Source: Aureococcus anophagefferens (Eukaryota; Sar; Pelagophyceae; Pelagomonadales; Pelagomonadaceae). From it: a stretch of 64,000 bases of DNA. How positions within the stretch are numbered: position 1 is the stretch's first letter; the number at the start of each line of letters is the position of its first letter. The stretch covers positions 3,200 through 67,199 of the forward strand of contig NW_008705566.1 of NCBI RefSeq assembly GCF_000186865.1. The letters are read 5' to 3'. This document shows positions 9,128 through 20,008 of the stretch, one piece after another. The notes under the pieces are model-generated. The model saw nothing but the letters and a program-made list of their open reading frames with translations. It had not been told where the DNA came from and did not search any database. Position numbers and translations under genes: made by a program.

Positions 9128-9682
9128 TTATTCGGGCGTCGACCGCGACTCCTCGATGTCCCGCAGAATCCGCTCCGCGAGCGCGACGCTCCCGGGATCG
9201 TCGTCGAGGTGCCGCGCCGCGCGGGCGCGCGTGCGCGCCTCGAGCACGTCGCCGGCCTGGAGCGCCGCGATGGCTAAATTCGCGAGCGTGCTCCCCAGCT
9301 CGCGGTGCTCCAGGGACGCCTCGAGGCTCGCGCGCGCCGCCGGGAGGTTCTTTCGTCGCAGGTGGATCGCGCCGACGTTGCCCAACGCCTCGGCCGTCGA
9401 CGCCGGCGGCACGCCGTTCTGGTCCGCCGCGCTCAGGAAGTCCTCGTAGGCGTCGAGCGCCTCGTCGAGCTGGCCCGCGCGCTGCAGCGTGAGCGCGCGG
9501 TCCCACAGGTCCTTCAACGACACCGTTTCGCTGGAGCGCAGCCGGAAGTCGTCGTCGCTGATTGCAGCGCGGCTCCGGACGACACATGACGGTCTCGATT
9601 GCAGCAAAAACGCGTCGACCGACAGCAGCCATGCTGCGAAGAGTAGCCGCATCGGCACTGCCATTCCTCGCAGAACTGCCAC
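9128..9682 (-). CDS. Plastid- or secretory-targeted TPR protein
   Basis: 184 residues. The N-terminus (PMRLLFAAWLLSVDAFLLQSRP) is a hydrophobic signal peptide whose predicted cleavage lies before Phe in VDAF. That resembles the ASAF-type motif of proteins imported into complex plastids; the following region is Ser/Arg-rich like a transit peptide. Residues 57-165 contain about three TPR-type helix pairs (LWDRALTLQRAGQLDEALDAYEDFL; ALGNVGAIHLRRKNLPAARASLEASL; TLANLAIAALQAGDVLEARTRARAA). A protein-protein adaptor in the plastid is inferred. Several in-frame Met residues lie close together at the start, so the exact initiation codon is uncertain. Confidence 0.75.
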   Translation of the reverse strand: MAVLRGMAVPMRLLFAAWLLSVDAFLLQSRPSCVVRSRAAISDDDFRLRSSETVSLKDLWDRALTLQRAGQLDEALDAYEDFLSAADQNGVPPASTAEALGNVGAIHLRRKNLPAARASLEASLEHRELGSTLANLAIAALQAGDVLEARTRARAARHLDDDPGSVALAERILRDIEESRSTPE

Positions 9683-9828
9683 AGCACTTGAGAATCGTCG
9701 AAGGCCTCGTCGACCGGCCTCCTCGGAGTTCGAGCCGACCCCTTCGGAGGTACAATCGATCTACTTTCCCCCGCCCTCCCGCGGCGCGAAGGGCGGGGCG
9801 GGGCGCTTGCCGGCGTCGCGCCGCCGAC

Positions 9829-10422
9829 TCACGCGCCGAAGACGACGGTGCCCGAGCCCGCGAGGAACTGGCGGACGACGGCGTGCTCCGCGATGACGGC
9901 GATGTTCTCCGTGTAGGCGACGGACATGGCGCCGCCGGCCTGCTTGAAGACGTCCTCGACGCAGGTGTCGATCTCGTCGGGCTGCATGGCCGGGTCGCCG
10001 AACCAGGACGCGACGTTGTTCATCGCGTTGAGCACGAAGCACATCTCCGCGGCCTTGACGTGGCCCGTCTCGTCGACGTCGTAGAGCTCGAAGGCGAACT
10101 GGAGCTTCTGGGGCACGTCCCCCCGCGCCAGCGGGCTCACGCCGACGACGAACTCGCGGTAGTTGATCTGGCCGTCGCCCATCTTGTCGAACATGGTGAA
10201 GAGGCGCTCTAAAATCTCCGCGTCGGCCTCGGCGACGCTGATCTCGTCGAGGCCCCGCGTGAACTCGTCGCGCGTGATCGTGTTCGGGTTCCCGCCGGAC
10301 GCCTTGGCCATCTCCCCGAACTTGGCGCGCATGCCCAGGAGCTCCTTGCGCTCGATGGTCGTCACGTTCGACATGGCCGCGACGTAGAGGTTCCGCGACC
10401 CCTTGCTCACGCCGTTCCCCAT
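9829..10422 (-). CDS. Myristoylated EF-hand protein, calcineurin B/CBL-like
   Basis: 197 residues. The start is fixed by the N-myristoylation consensus MGNGVSKGS. Two canonical EF-hand loops are visible: residues 79-90 (DKMGDGQINYRE) and 115-126 (DVDETGHVKAAE), with the usual Asp/Glu ligands at positions 1 and 12. An earlier degenerate EF-hand lies at about 45-60 and a last one near the C-terminus. The length, spacing and N-terminal lipid fit the calcineurin B/CBL/NCS group of membrane-associated calcium sensors, which act by binding a phosphatase or kinase. I cannot place it more finely. It is divergent from the secreted protein gene (175 bp between starts). Confidence 0.85.
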   Translation of the reverse strand: MGNGVSKGSRNLYVAAMSNVTTIERKELLGMRAKFGEMAKASGGNPNTITRDEFTRGLDEISVAEADAEILERLFTMFDKMGDGQINYREFVVGVSPLARGDVPQKLQFAFELYDVDETGHVKAAEMCFVLNAMNNVASWFGDPAMQPDEIDTCVEDVFKQAGGAMSVAYTENIAVIAEHAVVRQFLAGSGTVVFGA

Positions 10423-10597
10423 GGTGGCGGACGCCGGCGCGGCTGCTCGCGAACCGCCCGCGTCGGCCGCCGACCTGCACGAGGACGCGCCCGGCCCCGG
10501 ACGAGGAGCGCGCGCACAAAACGAGCGGGAGCGCTGCCCTCGTCGCCGGCAGCCCCGCTTGGATCGGGAAGTCAACGTTAACCCCCAGGTTTGGGTG

Positions 10598-11998
10598 ATG
10601 ATGGGCCTCCGCCGGGCTGCCCGGCCGGCCCTGGTCGCCGCGGCGCTGCTCGGCCTCTGCGGCTGGGTCGGCCGCGGGCCGCGCGCGCCGCTGGAGGCGG
10701 CGCTGTCGAGCGCCGCCGCCGGGGACGGCGCCGGACGCATCTACAAGGTCACGTTCCTGTCGCTCAACGCGTCGGCCGACGGCGCCTTCCTCGAGCGCGT
10801 CGGCGGCTTCAGCGGCGTGACGGACGTCTGGCACCGGAACGTCGGCGGCGCCGCCGCCGGCGCGGCCTGCGCCGTGCGCCAGACCGCCGAGGCCCTCGGC
10901 GCGGTGCAGATCCACCTCGTCGAGGACGGCTTCGCCGCGGGCGCGGTGCCCGCGGAGGCGTGGGTCGACGGCTGCTTCAACGCGCTCCACGGCGACCTCG
11001 GCGCGCCGGCCTGGGGCGGCTGGGACGACTTCATGAGCGCCGGCACGGCCTTCTACTACGACGACCTCACGCCGGTCGCGGCGGCCGCCGCGCGCGACGG
11101 CACGCCCTTCGTCGGGCGGCGCTACGCGAACCCGCGCGACGGCCTGCCCATGTACGCCATGTTCCTCAACCTGCCGCGGTCCGGGTCGATCGTCGAGTTC
11201 CACTCGGCCGCGCTCGACGGCCGCCTCGCGGAGACGCACTTTTCGCGGCCGTTCTCGCCGGACGAGTGCGAGGTCCACCACGCGGCGCGGTCCCCCGTCG
11301 CCGCGCTCAACGCGACTTATCGCGCCCTCTACGCCGCCAAGGGCATCCCAACCGGCGCCACCGTGCCCTACCTCTTCCGCGTGTCGACGCTCCTTCCGGA
11401 CGCGAACGCGACGGCCGCCGCGGCGGCCGCGCTGGCCCGCCACGGCGCCGTCGCCGTCTCCGAGACGGCGGCGTCCGCCGACGGCGCCTGCGCGACGTCC
11501 CGCGTCGTGCTGAGCGACGTCGACGGCGCGCAGACCGTGGACCTGCTGCTGAACTCGCGAGCGACGCTCCGCGCGCGCGACGCGTCCGCGCCGGCCTTCT
11601 GCGACGCGGCGACCTACGCCGCCTACGTCGCGGGCCTCCACGCGGCGAGCTTCGGCGTCGACGCCGGCTGGGACCGCTTCATCGACCGCCACGTCGGCGT
11701 GGCGACGAACGCGACGAGTCTGGACGCGCACGCGCGCGCGCTGGACGGCGACGGCGTCGGCTGGCACGCCCACCTCGACACCGTGGCGGACGGCGTCTCC
11801 TACGGCTCGGCCTGGACGGCCCTCGCCATGGGCGGCCTCGGCCTCGAGGTCTACGCGCCGAGCGACGGGACATACTTCGCCGACGGCGCCCTGCTGCCCC
11901 TCAACTTCTGCAACGCGACGACGGACTGCGCGTCCTTCGACGCCTGCGCCGAGGCCGTCGTCGTGTCATCGTCGCGCCAGCGCTATAGCTTCTCCTAG
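10598..11998 (+). CDS. Secreted glycoprotein of unknown function
   Basis: 466 residues, family not recognised. The start is the first of two adjacent ATGs (MMGLRR), followed by a clear signal peptide to about residue 25-35 (AARPALVAAALLGLCGWV). At least five N-glycosylation sequons are present (LNAS, LNAT, DANAT, TNAT, CNAT), supporting an extracellular or vacuolar fate. The body is Ala/Asp-rich with Cys scattered in the C-terminal half. Recognisable conserved-looking blocks are VTDVWHRNVGG, VQIHLVEDGF and GWHAHLDTVADGVSYGSAW. The His-containing strands could suggest a vicinal-oxygen-chelate-like fold, but that is a guess. The C-terminus FCNATTDCASFDAC is probably disulphide-bonded. Confidence 0.75.
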   Translation: MMGLRRAARPALVAAALLGLCGWVGRGPRAPLEAALSSAAAGDGAGRIYKVTFLSLNASADGAFLERVGGFSGVTDVWHRNVGGAAAGAACAVRQTAEALGAVQIHLVEDGFAAGAVPAEAWVDGCFNALHGDLGAPAWGGWDDFMSAGTAFYYDDLTPVAAAAARDGTPFVGRRYANPRDGLPMYAMFLNLPRSGSIVEFHSAALDGRLAETHFSRPFSPDECEVHHAARSPVAALNATYRALYAAKGIPTGATVPYLFRVSTLLPDANATAAAAAALARHGAVAVSETAASADGACATSRVVLSDVDGAQTVDLLLNSRATLRARDASAPAFCDAATYAAYVAGLHAASFGVDAGWDRFIDRHVGVATNATSLDAHARALDGDGVGWHAHLDTVADGVSYGSAWTALAMGGLGLEVYAPSDGTYFADGALLPLNFCNATTDCASFDACAEAVVVSSSRQRYSFS

Positions 11999-12253
11999 CG
12001 CGGGCATCTCCCGGTTCGCGATCGCCGCGGCGGTAAGTGCGGCGAAGTGCGGCGCCGGCGGTTTCAAGTTATGGTGCACGTCCGAGTCAAACACCGACTA
12101 TATCCTTACCTCGACGGCGCCGCTCGTTGGGGCTGCCCACTCCACGACGACTACCTGCCCGCCCCGTGGGCCGCCTCCGTCGTCGCTCCCCGGGAGGCCC
12201 GGGCCCGCCGGCGCGCCCCGGGCGGTCGGCCGCGCCCCCGCGCGTTCGTCGCC

Positions 12254-14937
12254 ATGTCCCTGGCGGCGGCGGCCCTGACGCTGACGGCGGCGACGAAGAT
12301 CAAGAACAAGGGCAGCGTGTCCGTCCAGGTCGTCGTGCGATGCCGGCCGCTGAACAAGAAGGAGATCACGGAGGAGCGCACGCCGATCATCGAGGTCGAC
12401 GCGACGCGCGTCCACATCACGAAGACCATCGGGAACGGGGGCATGGCGCTCACGAAGGACGCGCGTCGCGCCGCGTCTTCCGCCGCGCGCGCGGACCGCG
12501 CGACGCGACGCGACGCCGCCCGCAGGAGCAACTCGCGCAGAAGAAGCAGTTCACGTTCGACGCCTGCTACGACGAGAAGTCGACGCAGAAGCAGTTCTAC
12601 GAGGAGTCGTGCTACCCCTTGGTCGAGAGCGTCATGGAGGGCTTCAACGGCACCATCTTCGCGTATGGGCAGACGGGCTGCGGCAAGACGTGGACCATGC
12701 AGGGCCCGTCCCAGCCCAAGGAGCTGCGGGGCGTCATCCCGTCGTCCTTCGACCACATCTTCGAGAACATCCGCGTCTCCAAGGGCGTCGAGTACCTCGT
12801 GCGGTGCTCGTACCTCGAGATCTACAACGAGGAGATCCGGGACCTGCTGGGCAACGACCCCAAGGCGCGGTGCGAGCTCAAGGAGGACCCGAGCCGCGGC
12901 GTCTACGTCAAGGGGCTGAGCAACGTCGTCGTCCAGGACGAGGCGACGATCAACCGCGTCATGGACACGGGCCTGGAGAACCGGACGACGGGCGCGACGC
13001 TCATGAACGAGGGGTCGTCGCGGTCCCACAGCATCTTTACGTTGGTGCTCGAGATGAACACGGTCGACGCCGACGGCAAGGACCACTTCACCATGGGCAA
13101 GCTGAACCTCGTGGACCTGGCGGGCTCCGAGCGCCAGTCGAAGACGGGCGCGACGGGCGACCGGCTCAAGGAGGGCTGCAAGATCAACCTGTCGCTGTCG
13201 GCCCTGGGCAACGTCATCTCGGCGCTCGTCGACGGCAAGGGCAAGCACATCCCCTACCGCGACTCGAAGCTCACGCGGCTCCTCCAGGACTCGCTCGGCG
13301 GCAACACGAAGACGCTCATGGTCGCGGCGATCTCGCCCGCGGACTACAACTACGACGAGACGCTGAGCACGCTGCGCTACGCGAACCGCGCGAAGAACAT
13401 CAAGAACAAGCCCAAGATCAACGAGGACCCCAAGGACGCGATGCTCCGCGAGTACAAGTCGGAGATCGACCGCCTGAAGCAGCTCCTCGAGGCGCAGCAG
13501 CACGCGGCGGCGGCGGGCCCGGGCGTGGCCCTCGGGGCGCCGCCGCCGGCCCTGGCGGCGCCGTCGCTGTCCGCGGCCATGGTCGGCACGACGGGGTCGG
13601 CGGAGATGGCCGGCGGCCGCGCGACGGCGCCCGTCGCCGCGCCCGGCGAGGTCCAGCGCGTCGAGGTCGTCAAGCACGTGCCCGGCGAGACCAAGGTCGT
13701 GGAGAAGGTCGTGGAGAAGGTCGTCAAGAAGGTGGAAGTAGTGGAGAAGGTCGTCGAGAAGGTCGTCGAGGTCGAGAAGGTCGTCGAGGTCATCCCGAAG
13801 CAGCACGTGCAGCAGCACGGCGCCCTCGAGGAGTACAACTCGTCCCTGGTAGAGCAGCAGAAGCGCCTCGGCCGCGAGCTCGAGAAGCAGAAGCGCATGA
13901 GCGTCGCCGCGCAGAGCGGCGCCGAGGATTTGGCGAGGAAGCTCGCGGATTTACAGAGAAAGGTCGTCGGCGGCGAGTCGTTCCGGAGGAGCAGCGGCGA
14001 CGCCTTCGACGACGGGGGCCAGCCCGCCGAGGACCTGGACAAGATCCTCGCGCGCCGCGAGAAGCGGCACCGGGACATGGAGGACCGGCTCCGCGAGCGG
14101 AAAAGGCAGACCGAGGAGGCCGAGGCCGCGCGGCGCGCGGCCGAGGAGGAGAAGGAGGCCATCGAGGAGAATCTGAAGGCCGTGGAGTCCCAGGCGACGC
14201 AGCGCGAGCGCCAGATCACGCGGCGGCGCAAGCGCGCGGAGCGGAAATTGCTCGACGCGCAGCAGGAGATCGAGGACCTGACGGCCGAGTTCCAGCGCGA
14301 GCGCGAGGCCCACCTCGACGCGTTGCGCGAGGCGAACCGCGAGGCCCAGCTCTGGCGCCAGGTCTCCGAGCTCGTCCTGCCGCCCAAGGAGGTGGCCCGG
14401 GTCTGGCAGCGGTCGACGTACGAGGAGGATCTGGAGAAGTGGCAGCTGCCCCAGCTCCTCAAGCCCAAGCGCGACTACCAGAACCTCCAGTGCCCGCCGT
14501 TGCCGACGCTCGGCGGCGGCGGCGCCTTCGCGCCGGCCAAGGGCGGCGCCGCGGCCGCGCTCTTCGACGGCGGCGGCGCCTTCGACGACGAGGTCCTCGA
14601 CACGGGCCGCAGCGAGACGCCGGGTTTGCCGTTGGGCTCGGCGCGCGACGTCGACTACGGCGAGCGGCCCTCGAGCCGCCCGGGCTCGCGCCCCTCCACC
14701 AAGGACCGCGAGCGCGAGCGCAAGCGCGAGGAGCGGCGCGCGGCGCGCCGCGACGCGAAGCGCCGCGAGCGCGAGGAGCGACGGGCGAGCAAGGGCGCCG
14801 GGGCCGACGACGCCGACGCGGGCCTGCCCCCGACCTGGGACCAGGGCTTCGAGCCCAAGCCCGAGAAGCAGCGACGGTCGAAGAAGGAGCCGTCCCTCGC
14901 CGCCGCGCGCGAGGGCAACTTCGACGTCTCCTTCTAG
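12254..14937 (+). CDS. Kinesin-2 (KIF3/FLA10-like), two exons
   Basis: Anterograde motor of intraflagellar transport. Exon 1 is 12254-12460 and exon 2 is 12526-14937, joined by a 65-bp GC-AG intron in phase 0. The frame changes across it, and the spliced sequence [16 protein letters not shown] restores the conserved motor core; a GT donor 4 bp inside would not restore frame. The protein has 872 residues: P-loop GQTGCGKT 117-124, switch I NEGSSRSH 230-237 and switch II DLAGSE 266-271. A repetitive VVEKVV/VEKVVE segment lies at about 460-505, coiled coil at about 510-690, then a conserved kinesin-2-like tail ([16 protein letters not shown]). A basic disordered end follows. The start ATG precedes [18 protein letters not shown] directly. 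Confidence 0.92.
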
Positions 14938-15217
14938 CGCGCCCGGGTCCGCTCCGCCCCTCCCCGCGGGCCGCGCCCGCCGCCGCGCACCGCCCGCGCG
15001 CGTCTTTTTCTGCGCGCGCTGCTACTTACGGTTTTCGTCTTTGTTTTTTCGGGAGGAATCTGACATTTACTGCACGATGACATCACGATGCATTCTTGCC
15101 GCAACCAGTTGGCGGCCAGCTCGAAGCTCGCCTGCGAAGCGCTGTAACCGCGCGCGCGGCCTCCACCAGGCCGGTCGCAGCACCCGGTCGTCGCCGCCGC
15201 GCCGTCGTCGTCGCGCC

Positions 15218-18200
15218 ATGGCCGAGCTCGGGGACTTCATCTGCCAGGGGCGCGTCTCCGCCAAGGAGGTCAGCGTCGAGATGATGGACTACACCTACGT
15301 CGACAAGTGCGAGGACCTGCCGGAGCTGCGGTCCATCCTCAAGGAGCTCAAGACGGGCACCTACGGGCGGTACCCGCACCTCGAGGGCCACGTCGAGAAG
15401 AAAATTCTGAACCTGCTCCCGCCGAAGGAGCGCGCGAAATACGAGGCGCTCACGCGCGAGCCGACGGCGCTGGACGCGCGGCTCGCGCGCGAGGAGGTCG
15501 AGAGCTTCTCCAAGGCGCAGATGGAGGACGACGAGCGCCTCCGCACGGAGGTGTACGTATCATCGAAGCCGCGCGCGTCGCGCCTGCCGCCGCCGCGGAA
15601 CGCGAAGCCGGGCGGCCGAACCGAGCCGGCGCCGCGCGCGCCGCAGTCCTACCTGGACGAGAGCGAGAAGAAGGACAAGAAGGACCGCATCAGCGGCTAC
15701 GACTTCCGGTCCTGGGACACCTTCGACGTCGACGCCGAGTGCTCCAAGGTCGACGAGGCCGACAAAACGAAGGAGGCCGCGCGGAAGCGGGCCGCCGAGG
15801 ACCGGAAGCGGGCGGAGGAGGCCAAGGCGCGGCGGTCCCTGGCGGATTTAAAGGGCGCGGCGGACGCGCTCGGCGTCGACGACCTCGCGCCCGCGGAGCG
15901 CGCCTTCCTCGCCGCGCGCGAGAAGCACAAGGGCAACGAGGCCTACAAGGCGGGCGAGTCGCGCGACGCCTACGACGCGTACACGCGGTCCCTGGCCTAC
16001 GACGGCGCCAACGCCGTCGTCTTCGCGAACCGCGCCATGGCGTCGATCCGCCTCGGGCTGCTCGAGCGCGCCGAGGACGACTGCACGTGCGCGCTGAAGA
16101 TCGACCCGGACTACGCGAAGGCGCGGCAGCGCCGCGGCATGACGCGCCACAAGCGCGGCAAGTACGCCGCGGCCATCGAGGACCTCGAGCGCGCCTGCGC
16201 CGAGGACCCGACCAACGAGCCGCTGCGGAAGCTGCTCAAGCAGTCCTGCGACAAGTACGAGGACGTCGAGGGCCAGAAGGCGCAGCTCAAGCGCGACGCG
16301 GCGCCCGCGCCCTTCGTCGCCGTCGCCATCGACGACGACGACGACGAGAGCGACGACGACGGCGCGGCGCCCGCGGCGGCGAAGCCCGCCTTCACGAAGA
16401 TCGCCATCGCCGACGACGACGAGTCGAGCGACGACGACGAGGTCTTCGAGGCGGGCGCCGACGGCGCCTTCGACCTGCCGGAGTCGGAGCCGCCGGCGCC
16501 CGCGACCTTCACGGGGCCCGTCAAGGTCGCCATCGAAGACGACGACGACAGCGAGGAAGACGTGCCCATCAAGGCCGCGCCCGTCAAGGTCGCCATCGAC
16601 GACGACGACGACAGCGAGGAGGACGTGCCCATCAAGGCCGCGCCCGTCAAGGTCGCCATCGACGACGACGACGACAGCGAGGAGGACGTGCCCATCAAGT
16701 CCGCGCCCGTCAAGGTCGCCATCGAGGACGACGACGACAGCGAGGAGGACGTGCCCATCAAGGCCGCGCCGGTTAAGGTCGCCATCGAGGACGACGACGA
16801 GAGCGAGGAGGACGTGCCCATCAAGGCCGCGCCCGTTAAGGTCGCCATCGAGGACGACGACGACGACGACGAGCCGCCGGCGTTGTCTTCGACGCCCAAG
16901 GTCGCCGTCGACGACGACGACGACGCGCAGGGGTCGTCGCAGGCGTCGCCGACGACGTCGCAGGGGTCCTGGGAGGACCTCGGCAAGAAGAAGGAGGAGG
17001 AGAAGCCCGCGGACGCCGACAAGCTAAAAGCCGAGGGCAACGCGCTCATGGGCGCGGGCGACTTCGCGGGCGCCGTCGCCAAGTACGGCGCGGCGCTCGA
17101 CGCGGACGCGGGCCACTACGCGTCGCGGGCGAACCGGTCCCTCGCGCGGCTCAAGCTCGGCGACCACGCTGGCGCCGCGGCCGACTGCGACGCGTGCCTC
17201 TCCCACGTGGAGTCGGCCGACGCGGCGAAGCGCGTCAAGGCGCTCTTCCGCCGCGCCGAGGCGCGCGAGGGCNNNNNNNNNNNNNNNNNNNNNNNNNNNN
17301 NNNNNNNNNNNNNNNNNNNNNNNNNNNNNNNNNNNNNNNNNNNNNNNNNNNNNNNNNNNNNNNNNNNNNNNNNNNGCTCTAGAGGACCCCGGACTTTGAC
17401 GGCGCCGTCGCCGACGCGTCGGCGGTGCTCGTCAAGGAGCCCGCGAACCTGAAGGCGCTCTACCGCCGCGGCGTCGCGCGCCGCGCGACCGGCGACCTCG
17501 CGGGCTCCCTCGACGACCTCGACGCGCTCCTCGTGCTCGCGCCGGGCGACCGCGCGGCCGCCGCGGAGAAGAAGGCGACGCGCGCCAAGCTCGACGCGAA
17601 GAACAACGTGAGCCGCGTCAAGACCAAGGGCGTCGTCGACCTCTCGGCGGCCGCGCCGCGGCCCCGCGAGCCCAAGGTCCAGGCGCCCCGCGCGCCCCTC
17701 GTCGCCGACGCGCCGCCGCCGCCGCCCGCCGCCGCCGGGGACGCGGCCGCCGCGCCGCCGCCGCCGCCGGTCGCGGCGACGCCCGCCGCGGAGAAGGCCC
17801 GCGCGGACAAAGCCGAGGAGAAGCGCGCGGCCGCGGTCCGCGCGGCGGCGAAACGCAACGTCGCCACGGCGCCGAAGAAGGCGCCGAAGACGGCGACGGA
17901 GCTCGAGCTCGCCTGGCGCGACGTGTCCAAGGACCCGAAGCTCGTCGCGGCCTACGTCGCGACGTTCAAGCCGCTCACGCTGAAGAAGATCGACGTCTCG
18001 CTCATGTCCGAGGTCTTCTCGCAGCTCATCCCGGCGCTCATCGAGCACCGCGCGCCGCCGGAGGCCGCGGCGATCCTCGCCAACGCCGCCAAGCACAAGG
18101 GCTTCGCGGTGACGCGCGCGCTCCTGTCCAAGGCCGAGACCGTCGCCGTGACGCTCCTCGCGGCGAAGCTCGACGACAAGGACCTCGCCAAGGACCTCGC

Positions 18201-18225
18201 CAAGGGCTACGGCCTCGGCAAGTGA
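15218..18225 (+). CDS. SPAG1: SPAG1-like dynein-arm assembly factor (interrupted by an assembly gap)
   Basis: TPR co-chaperone for cytoplasmic pre-assembly of axonemal dynein arms. The N-terminus (MDYTYVDKCEDLPELRSILKEL) matches the SPAG1 N-terminal block. TPR set 1 lies at about residues 225-345 (KHKGNEAYKAGESRDAYDAY). An acidic tandem repeat follows at 16516-16871, then TPR set 2 from about 17029. Near the end, residues encoded at 17897-18190 (ELELAWRDVSKDPKL ... LALKKID-like core) match the RPAP3/SPAG1 C-terminal domain. A run of N at 17273-17375 breaks TPR set 2. Immediately after it, an in-frame TAG at 17380-17382 preceded by CTC looks like an intron acceptor, so coding probably resumes at 17383. 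Frames on the two sides differ, as expected from the gap. Confidence 0.9.
16516..16871 (+). repeat. 63-bp tandem repeat coding an acidic 21-residue unit
   Basis: Five full copies and one partial copy of a 63-bp unit inside SPAG1. Each encodes KVAIDDDDDSEEDVPIK plus a short Ala/Pro linker; variation is mostly Asp/Glu and Ala/Ser swaps. The in-frame period and near-identity point to recent expansion. Confidence 0.9.
17273..17375. other. Assembly gap (103 N)
   Basis: Unsequenced run inside SPAG1. It hides the end of a TPR exon and probably most of one small intron. Confidence 1.
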
Positions 18226-18376
18226 CCCGGGGAATTTTTATCGCGGCGCCGGCGCGAGCGAGACGCCTAACTTGCACTAATCAACATGTCGTCAACTTAG
18301 AAACTCCACAGCTCGCCGAAGTGCGCAGGAGCTCTTGTGGAGCTCGAGCTCTGCTGAGAGCGTGCCGCGCGACGCC

Positions 18377-19990
18377 ATGGCCACGCTCGTCGACGCACAG
18401 CGCTGCGCGGACCGCAGCGTCGGCGTCGTGGCCTGCGAGGATGGCGTGGCGCCGGGCTACGTGCTGCTGAGCGTCGCCAAGATGGTCTACCTCCTCGACA
18501 GCGACGGCCGCGTCGCGCACTCGTGGACGAGCAAGCGCACGGTCTTCGTCGCCTACCTCTTCAAAAACGGCGACCTGCTCCGCGACGGCAACGAGCTCGC
18601 GCTGGCGCCGCAGTTCAAGGCCGGCGGCGCGGCGGGCTACGTCGAGCGCGTGACCTGGGACAACGAGCCCGTCTGGAGCTGGTCCGCGCTGCCGCGCTTC
18701 AAGTACCTGAGCCACCACGACCTCCAGCCGCTGCCCAACGGCAACGTCCTCGTGCTCGTCTGGGAGCGGAAGACCAAGGAGGAGGCCGTCGCCGCGGGGC
18801 GGCACCCGGAGCTGATCCCCGACGGCGAGGTGTGGAACAACCTCGTCGTCGAGATCGAGCCCAGGGGCGCGCAGACCGTCGAGGTCTGGCACTGGAGCCA
18901 GTGGGACCACCTCTGCCAGGCGCACGACGAGAGCAAGGCGAACTACGTTGACGATATCTCCGAGTATCCGCACCTCATGGACATCAACTACTGTCCGCCG
19001 GGCGGCAAGGCGAAGTGCCGCGGCGGCGGCCTGAAAGCCGGCGACCACAACGCCACGACACTCGCCGTCTTCGACAGCGTCGGCAAGACGGGCGAGCGCG
19101 ACTGGATCCACGCCAACGCGGTGTCTTACTCGAAGAAGGGCAGAAACTGCGAAGGTTTGGTCGTCGTCTCGTACAACGTGCCCTGCGAAGTCATTATTCT
19201 TGCGCACAGAAGGTCTGGTACGGGGGTTGCGGTATCTGACCACCTTTGCCACGAAGAGGGCATCCTCTACCGCTTCGGCAACCCGCTCGTGTCGCAGCGG
19301 CCGCCGGACCGCCACCTGCAGACGCTCTTCGTCCAGCACAGCACCGTCGTCTGCGACGACGACGAGGATCCCCAAGTCCTCCGCCTCGTGCTCTTCAACA
19401 ACGGCCGGGCCCCGGACCGCATGTGGTCTACGGTGGATGAGTTCGCGGTCGACATGACCTCGACGAAAAGTCAATGCGACAAGTCGCGACAGACGTCGAA
19501 AACCTGGACGCACGAGAAGACCTGGTCCTTCGGCCGGCCGGCGGGCCACCTCGGGAGCTTCTACAGCCACCACTCGAGCGGCGTGCGCAAGCTCGAGAAC
19601 GGCAACGTTTTGGTGACGCTCGGCCCCCAGGGCATCTTGTTCGAGGTGACGCGCGAGGGCAAGGAGGTCTGGCGCTACATTTCCCCCGTGAAGACGCCGC
19701 CGAGCGAGGACGAGCCGCACTCGATCATCAAGCAGGGCGCCCAACGAGGCGCGGGAAAATTCGGCCTCTTCTTCGCGGACAAATATTCGGCGGCGCGCGT
19801 GCCGAAGCTCGGCGAGCTGGAGGAAGGGAGCGGCCGGCGCCTCGAGGGCCCCGACGAGGCGGACCACCGTGACACCGTGGACAAGTCCGTGGACGACCGG
19901 GGCCGGCCCGCCGCGCGCGCCGCGCAACCCGCGCAGCCGCAACTGCGCCACCTCGACGGTTCGCTCCAGCGCGCGGCGCGCAAGTCGTGA
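18377..19990 (+). CDS. Arylsulfotransferase-like beta-propeller protein
   Basis: 537 residues from the ATG at 18377 (MATLVDAQRCADRSVG). The pattern of short beta blades (GYVLLSVAKMVYLLDSDGRVAHSW; VFVAYLFKNGDLLRDGN; YLSHHDLQPLPNGNVLVLVWE; HSSGVRKLENGNVLVTLGPQG) matches the arylsulfotransferase/ASST-like family found widely in marine algae. Family enzymes transfer sulfate between phenolic compounds, but many eukaryotic members are uncharacterised. There is no signal peptide. The segment VVVSYNVPCEVIILAHRRSGTGVAVSDHLCHEEGILYRFGNP has an unusual insertion before GILYRFGNP, and a short in-frame intron there cannot be excluded. It is tandem with SPAG1 and convergent with the next gene (18 bp between stops). 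Confidence 0.75.
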   Translation: MATLVDAQRCADRSVGVVACEDGVAPGYVLLSVAKMVYLLDSDGRVAHSWTSKRTVFVAYLFKNGDLLRDGNELALAPQFKAGGAAGYVERVTWDNEPVWSWSALPRFKYLSHHDLQPLPNGNVLVLVWERKTKEEAVAAGRHPELIPDGEVWNNLVVEIEPRGAQTVEVWHWSQWDHLCQAHDESKANYVDDISEYPHLMDINYCPPGGKAKCRGGGLKAGDHNATTLAVFDSVGKTGERDWIHANAVSYSKKGRNCEGLVVVSYNVPCEVIILAHRRSGTGVAVSDHLCHEEGILYRFGNPLVSQRPPDRHLQTLFVQHSTVVCDDDEDPQVLRLVLFNNGRAPDRMWSTVDEFAVDMTSTKSQCDKSRQTSKTWTHEKTWSFGRPAGHLGSFYSHHSSGVRKLENGNVLVTLGPQGILFEVTREGKEVWRYISPVKTPPSEDEPHSIIKQGAQRGAGKFGLFFADKYSAARVPKLGELEEGSGRRLEGPDEADHRDTVDKSVDDRGRPAARAAQPAQPQLRHLDGSLQRAARKS

Positions 19991-20008
19991 GATCGCCGCC
20001 GTAACATT

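Noticed and set aside
12461..12525. Alternative GT donor four bases inside the kinesin-2 intron
   Set aside because: Using it would leave an intron of 61 bp and put exon 2 out of frame. Only the GC donor keeps the motor domain in frame with the visible acceptor.
19185..19265. Possible short intron in the arylsulfotransferase-like gene
   Set aside because: The residues look atypical, but the frame is continuous and no GC or GT donor paired with an AG acceptor gives a clearly better family match. Left unspliced.
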